A stretch of 64,000 nucleotides of DNA from Punica granatum (GCF_007655135.1 NC_045127.1:2046001-2110000), one strand, 5' to 3'. Numbered from the stretch's first letter, positions 49,401 to 62,230 are shown. Made by a program: numbers and translations. The notes: a model not told the origin generated them from the sequence alone.

Positions 49401-51241
49401 GATGCCTGCAAGAGCCATATATCAATGGTACCGTGAGGTTCACCTATGAAGTACTCCCCTTCAATTGTAAACGAGGGGCTCTACGCGTACTCGATAGTCA
49501 ATCTATTTAATAATTTCATCGCACACGGTACGTGTCGGCAAGAATAGTGACGTGACTCTTAGACATTTATATGAGCCGATCGATCGAGTTGGGGGGTGGA
49601 GAAAGCGAATTGGATGGAGTGCGTCAATTGATGAGCCTATATGAAAGACGCAAGGAATATTAATTATAGTCGAGAGGCCACGTCAATTTGGGGCAGGCTG
49701 TTCTTATTTAAAATGTGAAAATTCGAATTGCCACCTTTCCATGACCGTTGACCCAACCTTATGCTAAATTATATAGATATTGGCGATTATAATGAATATT
49801 TGTCTATGATGTATATTTCAATTAACCAGAGCTTTACCAAAAGCATTGACATCATTTGAGGGTCCACCTGAATATCATATGGGCACGCTTCAGTGATATT
49901 CTAGCAGGTACTCCGGAGTACACATCTAGAAGCAACCAAAGAGTGGACTTACTTGATTAACTAAAACAATAGAGACTAATCATATGTATTTCTTTATGGA
50001 AAAATACATATAGATTGATATAAAATTTATGTTTTTCCTTTGGATTTGTTCGACAAATTCAAATCATGTCCATGTTGCATATTAGATTTTAGAGATACTG
50101 TTGCTACTTGTGTGTATGACTGGAACGCAAACGCAATAATCCCAAAACACAGGATATACACACTATATATGAACGGGCAATTGATCATGTGAAATGTGAA
50201 TGAATATTTGCCAAACTAATTCCGATATTTCAATATCTTGAAACCATGAATCGGCTTACCAGATACCTAGCTAGCGAAAAATCCCAAGCTCTATATAAAG
50301 CAATTCTAGGGATGTTCATAGGTTTCTGTAAATGGTTTTTTATCGTTCTCAAACCCAAAAAAAAAAAAAGGTAAAGGATTTTGTCCATTGGGTCACAGGA
50401 AGGGTTTATGGATTCTTCATCAAAATCCTGGAGAGTTTGGGAACGATTTGGTATTTTGCATCAAAACCCATCCTAAACCAATTAAGTTATAATTACTAAA
50501 ATTCTCCTATTCCTTTGTTAATTTTTATAAAGTAACCTTCAATTAGTGTTCATCCATCACCCTCGCCCTTGACATCTTCCACCCGTGCCTATCATCTTCG
50601 GCCCTCTTTCTCTGCTATTCCAGCCTCTCCACATCGGTCAAGTACCGATCTTTTCGAGCTATCACATAGTTCCATCGAAATCTATTGTTTCCTTTTCATT
50701 TTATTGATAAAACTCAATGTTATTGAACTCTTTCGAGTGCGATATTAATTTAATCGATGTTTTTTCTCTTGAAACTCATTTGATATAATATTTGCTTTGT
50801 TGTCGCTGCTATTCAGGTTTTTTTTTTTTTTCATATAATGGCTAAGAGTGTATATACGTGAAAAATATGGGCTTCCAATGGGAACCCGTTAACTTAGAGG
50901 GAAGGGTTTGGAAATTTTTCTCTAAATTCTTAACGGGTTTGGAAAGAGTTTGGAGGACGACCCTTTTTAAAGGTTTTGGATTTGGGAAGGATCCAGCTGT
51001 CCCAAATCCTGTCCATGAATAACTCCAAGCAATTCGATGCGCAACATATAGCAGAACTATGTGAACATCTTAACAATATGATATGGATACGGTACATAGA
51101 CACACAAAACATGCATGCAAGCACAAATGGAAATGAAGAGAAACTTACTCGGCCATAACGACCCGAGGGGTCAGTCTCAGCATATCCTGGGGATGACTTT
51201 CCCCCATCAAGGCAGCCTCCTCTCGAACGAGGCCTCTGCAT
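46450..51241 (-). CDS. WNK5: WNK (with-no-lysine) kinase, WNK5/WNK4-like, seven exons
   Basis: Exons on the minus strand: 51149-51241, 48595-48860, 48187-48410, 47936-48093, 47468-47783, 46991-47386, 46450-46898. They total 1902 nt in one frame, 633 residues. The WNK hallmarks are present: Gly loop [11 protein letters not shown] supplies the Lys, the usual beta-3 Lys is absent (IEVAWNQV), catalytic HRDLKCDN (156-163), DLG in place of DFG (177-179), then [17 protein letters not shown]-terminal OSR1-type (CCT-like) domain follows ([35 protein letters not shown]), and a conserved tail [15 protein letters not shown]. Plant WNKs act in clock-linked flowering, ion and osmotic responses. Intron 1 is 2288 bp. 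Intron 3 fits only as GC-AG. Exon 6 could end at CCTG/GTGAAA. The first in-frame ATG is at 51241. Confidence 0.9.
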
Positions 51242-51437
51242 GGCTAATTCGCTTGTCAACCCGAACGAGTCGAGGACTTTTAAAAAACGGGCTCTTACGT
51301 GCAACTTATAACTATATGGAGAACTTGAAGTTGTGTAGCTATATGGAAAAGTATATAGTCTTGAGGAAGCAAACGTAACTTAGGTGAGGGAGAGGGGGAG
51401 GAGAGAGAGGGAGGAGAGGAAATCAATCAATCTCGTG

Positions 51438-51602
51438 CTAGAAGGAGATCCGTGGTTTTCCCTCATGATTTTCGTAGGAGAAGACGCCGAACAACAACCA
51501 GAAGAGCCTGGAGTAGTCGATGCTGAGCATGATCCACCCGATCATCTTCGCGCCAGCTGCCCTTGACCTCGTGTAGTTGTCGTAGTGAACCCTATTGTTC
51601 AT
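51438..51602 (-). CDS. small unrecognised ORF, 54 residues, upstream of the WNK gene
   Basis: An ATG-started frame on the same strand as the WNK gene, ending 196 bases before its start codon. It encodes a basic start (NNRVHYDNYTRSRAAGAK), then a hydrophobic segment (MIGWIMLSIDYSRLFWLLFG) that could span a membrane, then a polar tail. Its composition is GC-balanced in a T-rich setting, which favours real coding. It is either an upstream ORF on a long WNK mRNA or a separate small gene. A TATA-like ACTATATACT on the minus strand at 51349-51358 would place the WNK start downstream and make it separate. Family not recognised. Confidence 0.45.
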   Translation of the reverse strand: MNNRVHYDNYTRSRAAGAKMIGWIMLSIDYSRLFWLLFGVFSYENHEGKPRISF

Positions 51603-52249
51603 TTGGTCCCTCAAGGAAGAGATTTGCAAAGACAAGCGATATAGCAAGTGAAAAAAAGAAAACGCCAATAAAAGATTTTTTTTGTGGGTGTTGATGGGAT
51701 GGGATGGGATCGAAAATTTCCTAGCTAGTGTGTGCAACTGTGTGAGATACAGGTGGAAGGATAGCAATATTCCCTCTCACCCAATCAGGGAATTTTTTTT
51801 CCTTGAATTTGAGGAGAAATCCAAGCAAAAAAAGCTAATTAATGGATGAAATGAGAGAGAAGGAGATGTGAGCTGAGCTGATTCTGAATTTGAAGAACCT
51901 GTGGCCTCTCTTTGGTAGTATCATTTGTGGATGATGTGATGGCTTAGAAGAGAACAAAATGAAATTGAAGAGAAATGATAGGAAGAATCTCAATTTCTGC
52001 TTAGGGCTAAAAAGGATGAGAGAAAGAGACTTAAGGAGATGTTCTTGCTTTCTTTCTTTCTTTCTTCCTTTCTTATGCTTTGTTGGAGGCTTGAGAGAAA
52101 GAGACAGACGTAAGTGGGAGGAAGAAGAAGATGATGATGATGAGAATGGAAGGGCCAAAAGGGGGAATAGTGGTGGAGATTGTTTGCCTTTTGAAGAAAT
52201 CAACAATAAATTAAAAAGATATAATAAGAGATTAGACATTAATACAAAC
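51603..52249. other. upstream region of the small ORF and WNK gene
   Basis: Strongly strand-asymmetric (pyrimidine-rich on the minus strand): a (CTTT)n-like run near 52039-52075 and GAA/GAT runs near 52119-52145. This suits leader or promoter sequence. Low-complexity open frames here are not credible genes. Confidence 0.4.
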
Positions 52250-54640
52250 TAGCCATTTCACCAGCGCGTTGCAAAGATTTATTTTTTGTAATATAAATTT
52301 ATATATTTTTATTATAAAGTGTCTTTAAAAAATATTAATTAATTTATATTTATGGAGCTAATTCTTTGATAAATGTCAAAATAACGATGATTCTAAATCA
52401 GATTACTAAAAGCATGAATTACATTATTTTGAGTAATCTTAACCTTTTAGTTTTCTAAAAAGAATATGAATTTTCAAATCGATATACTGGAAGATGGATA
52501 TATATCTTTTGTACAAAAAGCACACCAAAATGTAAATCACTCATAAAATTTAAATGTTTCAACTTTAAGTAAATTTAATAAAAATAGAAACAAATTGGTT
52601 TCCTTCATTTTATAAACTTCTAAAATAAATTCTTTAGCATCATTTTTTATTTGTAAGTGTAATTAAAATTAACACAGAACTCGTAATGGTTACTAAATAT
52701 TTCAAAACTCCTTACAATTTAAATTTTGTAAGTAATTACTTGTGTGAAAAATTTTCAAAAAATATTTCAACATCCTTTTTGGACTAAATAATCCAATTAC
52801 GATTTCAAGAATATAATTAAGCATTCATAGAATTTCAAAATGAAAAAATAAAATAAATTTAATAAATTGAATTTGAAAGATATTTCTTTCTAAATTGTAT
52901 GCATTATTAGATTAATTTACTTATATTATTTTTTTAAGGTCCTCTTGATTTCATTAATGTAAGTAAAATTACTTGTGTGGAAATTTTTGAGAAATATTTC
53001 AATTTTTTTTAAACTGAAAAATTGAATTTGATTGCAAGAATATATTTAAGCTTGTGGAATTGAAAAATATTAGATTAATTCACTCGTATTATTTTTTTTC
53101 TATTTCAATTGCATTTAATATGATGCATTAAATGGAGTAGAGAAGATTCTAAAGTTTTAATATCAAAATTGTAAAAGATATTTTGATTTATATCTTTTAT
53201 GCAAAAATGAATTACATATAGAAATCAAATATTTCAAATTTAAATAAATCTAATAGAATAGAACCTAAATTTATTCCATTCATTTTATGAACTTTTAAAT
53301 AAATAAATAAATTATTTAGCATTACTTTTATTTTCTAAATGGATTTATTATTAAAATAATACTTGTAATAGAATTTAAATATTACAATTACGATTTCAGA
53401 AATATAATGAAGCATTTGTAGCATTGGAAATTGGAAAAAGGAAATAGTTTAATTAATTGAATGTGAAAAGATTATATTTATTCCTAAATTATACAAATTC
53501 TTCAATTAGTTTCCTAAATATTCCAATTACGATTTCGAGAATAAAATTAAGCATTTGTAGAATTCGAAAATGAAAAAAGAAAATAATGTCAGTTAATTGA
53601 ATTTGAAAATATATATTTCTTTCTAAATTGTATGAATTGTTAGATTAACTTACTTATATTATTTTTTTCTAAGGTCCTTTGGATTTTAATAATGTAAGTA
53701 AAATTACTTATATGGAAATTTTCAAAAAATTATTATTATTTTAAACTGAAAAAAATTGAATTTTATTTCAAGAATATATGTAAGCTTGTGGAATTGAAAA
53801 TTTATTAGATCAATTTACTTGTATTATTTTTTTTCTATTTTAAGTGCATTTGATATGATGCATTAAAGAGGGTAGAGAATATTCTTAATTTCCAATATCA
53901 AAATTCTAGAACATATTTTGATTTATATCTTTTATGCAAATATAAATCACTTATAAAATTCAAATGTTTCAACTTTAAATAAATTTAATAGAGTAGAACC
54001 TAAATATATTCCATTCATTTTATGAACTTTAAAATAAATAAATTATTTACCATCACTTTTAATTTCTAAGTGGATTTAATATTAACATAATACTTGTAAT
54101 AGCCTTTAAATATTACAATTACGATTTCAAGAATATAATGAAGTATTTATAGCATTGAAAATTGAAAAAAAAATAATTTGATTAATTGAATGCGAAAACA
54201 TTATATTCATTCCTAAATTATATGAATTCTTCAATCAGTTTATTTGCATTATATTGTAATTCTTTGAGTTTATTTGATGTTGGTGAAATTTTTTTAAAAC
54301 GTTCTAGTCAATTTCAATTTTTCATTAAACCAAATATTGAAAAATGGAAATAATTTCAATAAATTGAATTTAAAAAATTATATTTATTCTTGTATTGCAC
54401 AAATTTTGAAATCTATCAATTTAATGCATTAACTAGGGTAGAGAAGATGCCAATATGGAAATTAATTTGTTTGCATTAAAGAGGATTGAGAAGATGTCAT
54501 GTGGCAAAATTTAGAGAAAACAAAAGTGACACATGACATATTCTGGTGAAGTCAAGAATAACACTTGGCAAAACTACGTTTATTCTGACTCTATTGTATT
54601 GGCATTTATGATTGCACTTAATTATATAGTGTGCTACAGT
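52250..54640. repeat. very AT-rich region of degenerate long tandem repeats, possibly Helitron-derived
   Basis: Blocks recur with a period of about 734 bases. AAGGTCCT.TTG/GATTT...AATGTAAGTAAAATTACTT is at 52938 and 53672. ATATGATGCATTAAA..G.GTAGAGAA is at about 53118 and 53852. CATTCATTTTATGAACTTT is at about 53278 and 54014. A third, more worn copy starts near 52560. The left edge has CACCAGCGCGTTGC, a motif style seen at ends of plant Helitron-like repeats, but TC and CTRR termini were not demonstrated. There are no genes. Confidence 0.5.
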
Positions 54641-56433
54641 TGGTAAATTGTGTTTCTAATGGCCATAATTTATCTTATGTGCACCCTGCTGGTTTGAACT
54701 CTATTAGACCCCATCTGTTGGAAGTAAAAAGGAACATAGCAAAAATTGACGTCCGGGTAGAGATTAGTTACAACCAGTAGATTGAAAATCTTTATGCTTT
54801 CGTGGAAAATCAAAATTAAAAAGTACACTAGGATATATTATAAGAAGAAGAAGAAGAATAAGAATTCTCCAACTCTTTTAGTCCACATATAATGGAGGTG
54901 GGTCATGGATTCGACGCGTTAGGTGGAATATAATGGAGGTACCTCCATTTTTTATTTATTTTATTTTAGTTTTTCCCTTGTTTTAATTTGGCACAGAGAT
55001 ATTCTTCATTCTTATCTAAGATGCGAAGAGATTGCAGGATTGGCGCAAGGATTCGATTAGAACCCCGATTACACCGAAAAAGAGAAGAAAAGAGAACATT
55101 TTTCTCCTGGCCTTGAATGGTCTAATACGTTTCATGTTTAAAACGAGGGGCGAATAATCTTATTCTAAAGACCAGATTTATGCATATAATAGATAGATAG
55201 ATAGACATATAGAGGAATCTGGATAATTTTGTATTTTGGATTAGCTTTATCTTGATTAAAATTTAAACGTATCTCATCCAAATAAATTTATATACATACA
55301 TATGTGTATGTATAGATGTAAGGAAATCCCCATCTTTGTAAATTCACCCATAAGAATAATTAAAGCTTATTCATGGCAATCGTTTTCTATAATACAGTGA
55401 TGATACGTAAACAAACCGCTAACAATTGCACAGATGTTCCATTGATTTTTATAGGACTTTGTCTATTGGGTGAAAATTTTTTATAAGATGTAAAATACGT
55501 AAATAAAGAAATAAAATAAAACATCTAAAATCGGTTCAATTTTGTACCCAAAAAAAGAAATCAAAGAAAAATCAATAATTTCATGGCCCACCAGGAATTT
55601 ATATTGGTTTGTTTGATTGATTGTACTCTCTCTCCTCTTTGATTGCAAATACTAGATTTATAATAAATTGAGCTAATTGTACCAACAAGGTCAGTGCTTA
55701 CGCTGATTGTTCAGTTTGTTTAATATGTTCACGGTTAAATATGAGAGTTCGAACATTGCGTAGTGGGAAACAGTAATGTTGTCATCACCGTTGTTCATCA
55801 CCTTAAAAAAAGATTTATGATAAATTGAGCTATATGATCAAGGTTCTTTTTTTTTCCTTAAAGTGATTAAGTGGACTCCTTATTAATTCACAGCAAAAAG
55901 AAAATACCTAATCAAAAATTATAAGAACGGAAATAAACCGTTTATATACGTGCAAGTTATAAAAAGTAATATGAGAAACATCAGAAAAAAAAAATTGGTA
56001 TAATTACAGCTTACTGTGTCAACTTGTTCGGGGATAGTTCATAATAAATTTGTCCTTTTCTTTGTCATATTACAATTCCCTTTCTCATATATCACAACGG
56101 GTGTTTTTTTACCTTTTCTTTTTTTTGGCCAAGGCCAAAATATGTAGCAGACCTTGTTATCAGTTTGCTATACCATTTCAACCTTCGGTATAGAGACGGT
56201 ACAGTAGCTAGCTTGACAATATGCGGTAGCAAAGAATCACATTAAAAATTTGATGTTACGTATTTTCATAGCATAGGCACGAAATATGTGCAAGTATTTT
56301 TATTTTGTAATTATTAGTGGAAAAATATGGAAGTTGTGGAGTGGGCACTTTAGTAATTAAATTGCTCACAGTAGCATTATTGGAGTCAAATGCACTCAGA
56401 CATTTGCGCACTTCTCTTCGCCTTTGAATTCTA

Positions 56434-56467
<34 letters not shown>

Positions 56468-57250
56468 CTATCTGGGAAACGAGTAATATTAATAATATAT
56501 ATAATAAAAAAAAAGGAAGGGAGTGATATTAATAGTGAGTCTAACTTTCGTAGAAAATGATATCTTGAATTTTTGTGCTTGATATTTATGTCGCCCTCAA
56601 TATTATCAAAAAAATTGTCGCTATGATTCTACTAAAGACAAAAATAGTTTATCTATCTGGCCAAAAGAAAAAAAGAAAAGAAAAGAAATGGTTGATAATA
56701 TTCCTGGGCGAAACATCTTGTACTAAATATTAATCAGCTAAGATATTTTCAAAATCGAGCTCGACACCTATTACCTGCTGCATCTCTTGATTTACCCTTT
56801 TCTTTTTCAGTTAGAATTATTACTGTTAAAAAGAATATTTCCTTCTTGAAACCCAAAGAAAAAAAGGATTGTTGCAGTGAAAAACGCCACTTGATATGAA
56901 AAATATGATTAATTCTCGAATTGAATACAGCCCCGAATCATGTTATTACTCACATATAACAAATTTTCTTTCAGTAACTCACATATAACAAATTTATTTA
57001 CATGGAAAGATTACAGTCTATATATCTTTGTTGGCAATTAAGACTTAGGAGAAGTATTAATGGAGTAAGATAATTTGTAGGTGACAAACACTAAAACTAG
57101 AAATTAACTAAAATAGTATAAATCGTTTTTCTCAAGAAATAAGGGGGGGAAAAAAGGAATAAGAAGACTCTTAACTGCCAAATATTTTATACTTTATATA
57201 TAAGATGTATCGATGTTACTAACTAGGAATCATCATCATCTAGTGACAAA
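54641..57250. other. intergenic spacer
   Basis: No gene is supported. Microsatellites include (GAA)n near 54845-54860, (GATA)n near 55190-55205 and (TA)n 56439-56466. Confidence 0.4.
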
Positions 57251-57254
57251 ATAG

Positions 57255-57658
57255 TGTCACGGGCCTGCTATTTTATCTAGCGTTCCCTACCCGTGCGGCC
57301 CTAGAATCACTATTCTAGGCAGCCTTTCCCTTCACAGAACTTCTAGAGAGAGAAACTAGAGAGAGAAGCTCTGGAGAATGATACTTGTATTGCTTTTTCA
57401 AGTGTCTGTACAAATGAGAAGGTGATGCTCTTATATAGGCACTCGGTAATTAATGTACATTCAACTACTTCTACCATCTACCGGTATAAATGCAATTGTC
57501 CCAACTACCGGTATTAATTACAGAAGACTCGGGAGACTTCTAGAAGGTTCGAGGTCCGAGGCTCTCCAGAAGACTCCATCGCACGCATTTCCTAGCAAAC
57601 CTCAACAATTTCGGGCTCTCCCGATCATGTTCGATGTTCGGAAGGTTCGTTCGTAACA
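57255..57658 (-). repeat. 3' LTR of the gypsy element
   Basis: 404 bp, TGTCACGGGCC to GTTCGTAACA on the plus strand. A TATA-like CTTATATAGG (plus strand) is present. It lacks the 25-bp duplication found in the other LTR. Confidence 0.92.
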
Positions 57659-57671
57659 TTCTCCCCCACCT
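57659..57671 (-). other. polypurine tract of the gypsy element
   Basis: On the minus strand AGGTGGGGGAGAA directly precedes the 3' LTR, the expected plus-strand primer for reverse transcription. Confidence 0.8.
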
Positions 57672-60600
57672 ATTCTGGCGACGCCCTCGTCGCATCCTCT
57701 GCATAAAAAGCCTTAATCTGCTTTGTAAACTGCCACAAGTCTTCGGCAGGTTCCCAACTTGCCTCATTCTCGGGTAACCCCTTCCATTGGATGAGGTACT
57801 CACGCTTCGGCTTGCACCAACGTTTCCTCACGACCCGATCAGCCAAGATTTGCTCGTCATCCTGGTCGTATGCCGCCTTAGCCCCAATTGGTGCACGCGA
57901 GGACTCGGCCCTGCTCGGATCTTGCTTGTCCTCCTGGAACGGCTTCAGCATACTCACGTGGAATACCGGGTGGAGCTTTAGCTTCTTAGGGAGTTCCACC
58001 TTGTATGCCACGTTACCTACGCGCTGGAGGACTTGGAATGGGCCTTCGTATCTCCGTGTAAGGCCCTTGTGCACGTCCTTGTGTCGGAGAATGTTGTGTA
58101 GCTTCACCAACACAAAGTCGCCCACACTATACTCGACGTGGCGACGCTTCTTATCGGCCCACTTCTTCATTCGCTTCGTCGCCCTGTTGAGGCAAGACCG
58201 TGCCAAGTCCACCTCTTCTTGCCAACTCTTGGCGAGCTTGTACGCCGCTGGGCTATTCCCCTTGTAGCCCAATGCCACCGTACTTGGAGTTGATGGCTGC
58301 TGGCCCGTCACAATCTCGAAGGGATTTTTGCCGGTGGACTCGCTCCTTTGTAGGTTATAAGAGAATTGGGCTGCATCGATCATCGTCGCCCAATCCTTTT
58401 GAGTTGTGCTCACATAGTGTCTTAGGTACAACTCCAAGAGTGCATTCACCCTCTCCGTTTGACCGTCGGTTTGAGGATGGAGACTTGTAGAGAAGTTCAA
58501 GCTCGTGCCCAAAAGCTTGAAGAGCTCAGTCCAGAATCGCCCCGTAAATCGAGGATCACGATCACTCACTATCGTGGTCGGCACGCCCCAATACTTGACC
58601 ACATGCTTCATGAAGAGTCGGGCTGCCTCCTCCGCTGGGCAGTCCTTCTTGACTGGGATGAATGTCGCATACTTCGAGAATCGATCAACCACGACCATCA
58701 ACGTTTGACATCCCTCCGACTTCGGAAGGTTGACTATGAAATCCATCGAAACACTCTCCCAAGGACGCTCTGGAATGGGGAGAGGCTCGAGGAGTCCTGC
58801 GGGCGACTTCTGCTCTGTCTTGTCCTGTTGGCACACAAGACAAGTCTTTACGAAAGTCTCCACATCATCCCGCAGTTGGGGCCAATAGTACCGCTCTTCG
58901 ACGAGTGCCAAAGTGCGGTGAATCCCCGGGTGACCAGCCCACTTCGAGTCATGGCACTCCCGTAGAATCTCCCGTCTGAGATTGTCATAGAGCGGCACGT
59001 AGACTCGACGACCCTTGGTGTAAACAAGGTCGTCCTCACACCAAAATTGCCGTGACTACCCTTCGCGAGCGAGCTCTAAGAGAATGCGAGCTTTAGCGTC
59101 ATGTTGCAGCCCTTCCTTGATCCGACCCAACCATGGACTCTCAAGTCGGCTGATCGTGGCGAGTTCCACCCGTCGACTTAGTGCATCAGCCACGACATTG
59201 GTCCTCCCTGGCTTATATTCCATCACGAAATCGAACTCGGCCAGGAAATCTTGCCAACGAGCTTGCTTCGGGGATAACTTCTTTTACGTCTGGAAGTAAC
59301 TCGTGGCAATATTGTCCGTCCTCACAACGAACTTTGAGCCCAAGAGATAGTGCCTCCAAGTCCGGAGACAATGCACCACCGCCGTCATTTCCTTCTCTTG
59401 GACCGTATACCGCCGCTCCACGTCACTAAGCTTCCAGGACTCAAACGCGATGGGGTGGCCATCTTGCATCAGCACCCCGCCGATAGCGAAATCCGAGGCA
59501 TCCGTCTCTACCTCGAACGACTTCTTATAACAAGGCAATGCGAGAACGGACTCATCCGTGACAACCCGCTTCAAGCGATCAAAAGCTACTTGGCATTCGT
59601 CTGTCCACTCCCAGGTTCGAGCCTTCTTCAAGAGGTCCGTGAGTGGCACGGTGATGCTTGAGTAGCCCTTGATGAACCGTCGATAATAGTTGGCGAGACC
59701 AAGGAACGAACGCAACTCTGTCACCTTAGTTGGCGATTTCCACTCCATGATCGAGGCCACCTTCGATGGATCCATTCGGACCCGACCTCCACCAACAATG
59801 TGGCCGAGGAAAGGGACTTCCCTCTTAGCGAATGCACACTTCTCCCTCTTCACGTACAAGGAGTTCTCCCGAAGCACCTCGAACACCTGTCTCAAGTGCT
59901 CGACGTGGTCCTGGAGTGACCGGCTATACACAACGATATCATCAAGATAAACCACCACAAATCGATCAAGGAACGGGTGGAGTACCTTATTCATGAGGGT
60001 GCAAAAAGTGGCCGGTGCATTAGTCAGCCCAAATGGCATGACGAGGAACTCGTAGGAGCCGTATCGCGTTACGCATGCGGTCTTAGGCTCGTCCCCTTCC
60101 GCGATCCGCACTTGGTAGTACCCTGACCGCAGATCCAACTTAGAGAACCACTGAGCTTCCCCAAGCTGGTCAAAGAGATCTGCAATTAACGGTATCGGGT
60201 ACTTGTTCTTGACCGTTAGCTTGTTCAGTGCCCGATAGTCTATACACATCTGTAGCGATCCGTCGTGCTTCTTTTGGAAGAGCACCGGGGCACCGAACGG
60301 GGCCTTCGAAGGTCGGACATAGCCAGCATCAAGCAACTCCTTGAGCTGCCTCCTCAATTCCGCCAACTCTGGCGGTGCCATCCGGTAAGGAGCCATGGCG
60401 GGTGGCTTAGTATCGGGCACCAACTCGATCCGGTGATCCACCTCCCTCTTAGGTGGAAGCTTCTTCGGAAGTTCCATCGGCATCACATCCTTGAAGGAAT
60501 TAAGGACTTGGGCGACCTCCGCTAGTACGTCGTCTTCCGAGCCCGCATCCTCATCTACCTTCAAGGCCGCAAGGTACGTGATTTCTCCTTTCTGGATCCC

Positions 60601-62202
60601 TCGCTTCAGTTGCATGGCCGACAAGGTCTTTTGCCCATTTCCCATCGACCGCTTGACCGGCACCACGCATTGGCACTTAGCATCCAACACACAGATGCAA
60701 TCCGCGAATGGGACGAGTAGTGCATCAATCCTGTCGAGGAAATCCATCCCAATAACAAAGTCGTAGTCATCAAGAGGGATTACCTCAACAGTTTCCTTTC
60801 CGCTCCACTGGCCGATCCGGATATCCACGTCCTTAGCAACACCGCATGTCGGGACTTCTTCGGAATTCACCGTCTTGAGCCACCCCCTTGTCCTTTCAAC
60901 GCGAAGTCCCAGCTTCTTCGCACCTTCTTCAGAGATGAAGAGGTTGGATGCTCCTGTGTCAACGAGAGCACTAAATGCCTTCCCAGCAATTTCAACATCC
61001 GCGAACATGAGCCCCTTCGACCGATTGGCCTTCCTGGTCGTAATGGAGCAAAGGATACGCAGCGAGCCTAACCGCGTCTCCTCTTCCTTTTCCTCGTCGG
61101 CTTTTACCAACGCCGCGAGCTTGGCTTTGGTAGGGCATTCTCGAGCCATGTGCGGACCATCGCATAAGAAACACTTGAGCATCCGCTCATCCTTCCCCTT
61201 TGGCTTGCTCGACCTCGCCTTGTCCTTGAAAGTTGACTTGGTCGTCTTGCCGCCATCGGATCGGTGGAACTTCTCTTTATCTCCCCCACCTTTGGGCTTG
61301 CCCTTCTCTTTCGAGTCGGACTTGCTTGATGAGCGGAATTCCACCAGCGACTCCGCCGTCAACATAGCCTTCTGCAGATCTTGCACACCGCGGCGTTGCA
61401 GCTCTTGCTTAGCCCACGGTTTCAGCCCATCCATGAACTGGAAGAAGGCTTCTTTGTCAGTCAGCGACGGAATCTGAAGCATAAGCTCCGTGAACTACCG
61501 CACATACTCCCGAAGTTCACCCTTATGCTCCAAGCGTCGAAGCTTGGCTCGAGCTTCATCCTCTGCATACTCAGGGTAGAACTGTTGGCGGAATTCAGCC
61601 TTGAACTCCTCCCAAGTGTTGACCGTGTTGCCACTTCGGTCGTTGCACCTCCGACGCCACCATAGCAAAGCGACATCCACAAGGTACATGGAAACCATCC
61701 CCACACGAACAGCTTCGTCCTCTACTCCCGTCGCGCGGAAGTAGGTCTCCATACTCCATATGAAGTTGTCCACGTCCTTGGCCACCCTAGCTCCCTTGAA
61801 CTCCTTGGGCCTCGGGACATCTGGACGCGCGCTAAACTGACCCATGCCACCCCCATTGACACGAGTCCTCCGCACTTGCACGAGCTCAGCCCTGAGCTCA
61901 TCGATCTCAGCACGCATGGCCGAGACAAGGGCTTCCAGCGTCTTGTCCCGCTTGGTCAGCTCGTCCACTGCAGTGTTTAAGGCGCCTTGCATACCCTCTT
62001 GAAGCTCCTCCAAGTTCGAGCGGAGCTCCTCCATGCCCTTGGACGCGTCCTCGGTCTTGCCTTGGACGTCCGCCATGACAACCTCCATCTTTGTCATGCG
62101 GCCCTCAAACGAACTTAGTGGATCCCTCGAGCTTTCCCGTTGCTTCTTGGACTTTGCCCTCGTCTCATCGATCACCACCTCCGATTGGTTAGAGGCTGCC
62201 AT
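57670..62202 (-). pseudogene. gag-pol polyprotein of the gypsy chromovirus, three nonsense codons
   Basis: One continuous frame of 1511 codons from the ATG at 62202, with no frameshift. Gag: a coiled-coil-prone N part, a retrotransposon gag domain (about 61500-61780), a zinc knuckle [13 protein letters not shown] (CX2CX3HX4C, about 61134-61175). Protease: [11 protein letters not shown] (about 60938-60970). Reverse transcriptase: [11 protein letters not shown] (59930-59960). RNase [12 protein letters not shown]. Integrase: HHCC zinc finger (H..H..CLVCQ), the Asp of MDFIVNLP, VSDRDPRF and the TDGQTERVN block, then a GPY/F-type segment. C-terminal chromodomain: YLIQWKGLPENEASWEPAED. Breaks: TAG 61495-61497 (late gag), TAA 59284-59286 (RNase H), TAG 59056-59058 (before integrase). 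Without readthrough, no complete Pol is made. Confidence 0.93.
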
Positions 62203-62216
62203 CGCCCTAGACCTTC

Positions 62217-62228
62217 GCTTTGATACCA
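62217..62228 (-). other. primer binding site of the gypsy element
   Basis: Minus strand TGGTATCAAAGC, two bases inside the 5' LTR, is complementary to the 3' end of initiator methionine tRNA (usual form TGGTATCAGAGC) with one change. Confidence 0.85.
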
Positions 62229-62230
62229 CT

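Noticed and set aside
51835..52239. 134-codon minus-strand frame upstream of WNK
   Set aside because: Poly-Ser, poly-Leu low-complexity product of a pyrimidine-rich leader region.
58459..58965. plus-strand frames across the gypsy element (also 60265-61477)
   Set aside because: They are antisense shadows of the integrase and gag-pol frame.
62203..62229. GTG start for the gag-pol frame
   Set aside because: It lies in the primer binding site; the first ATG is at 62202.
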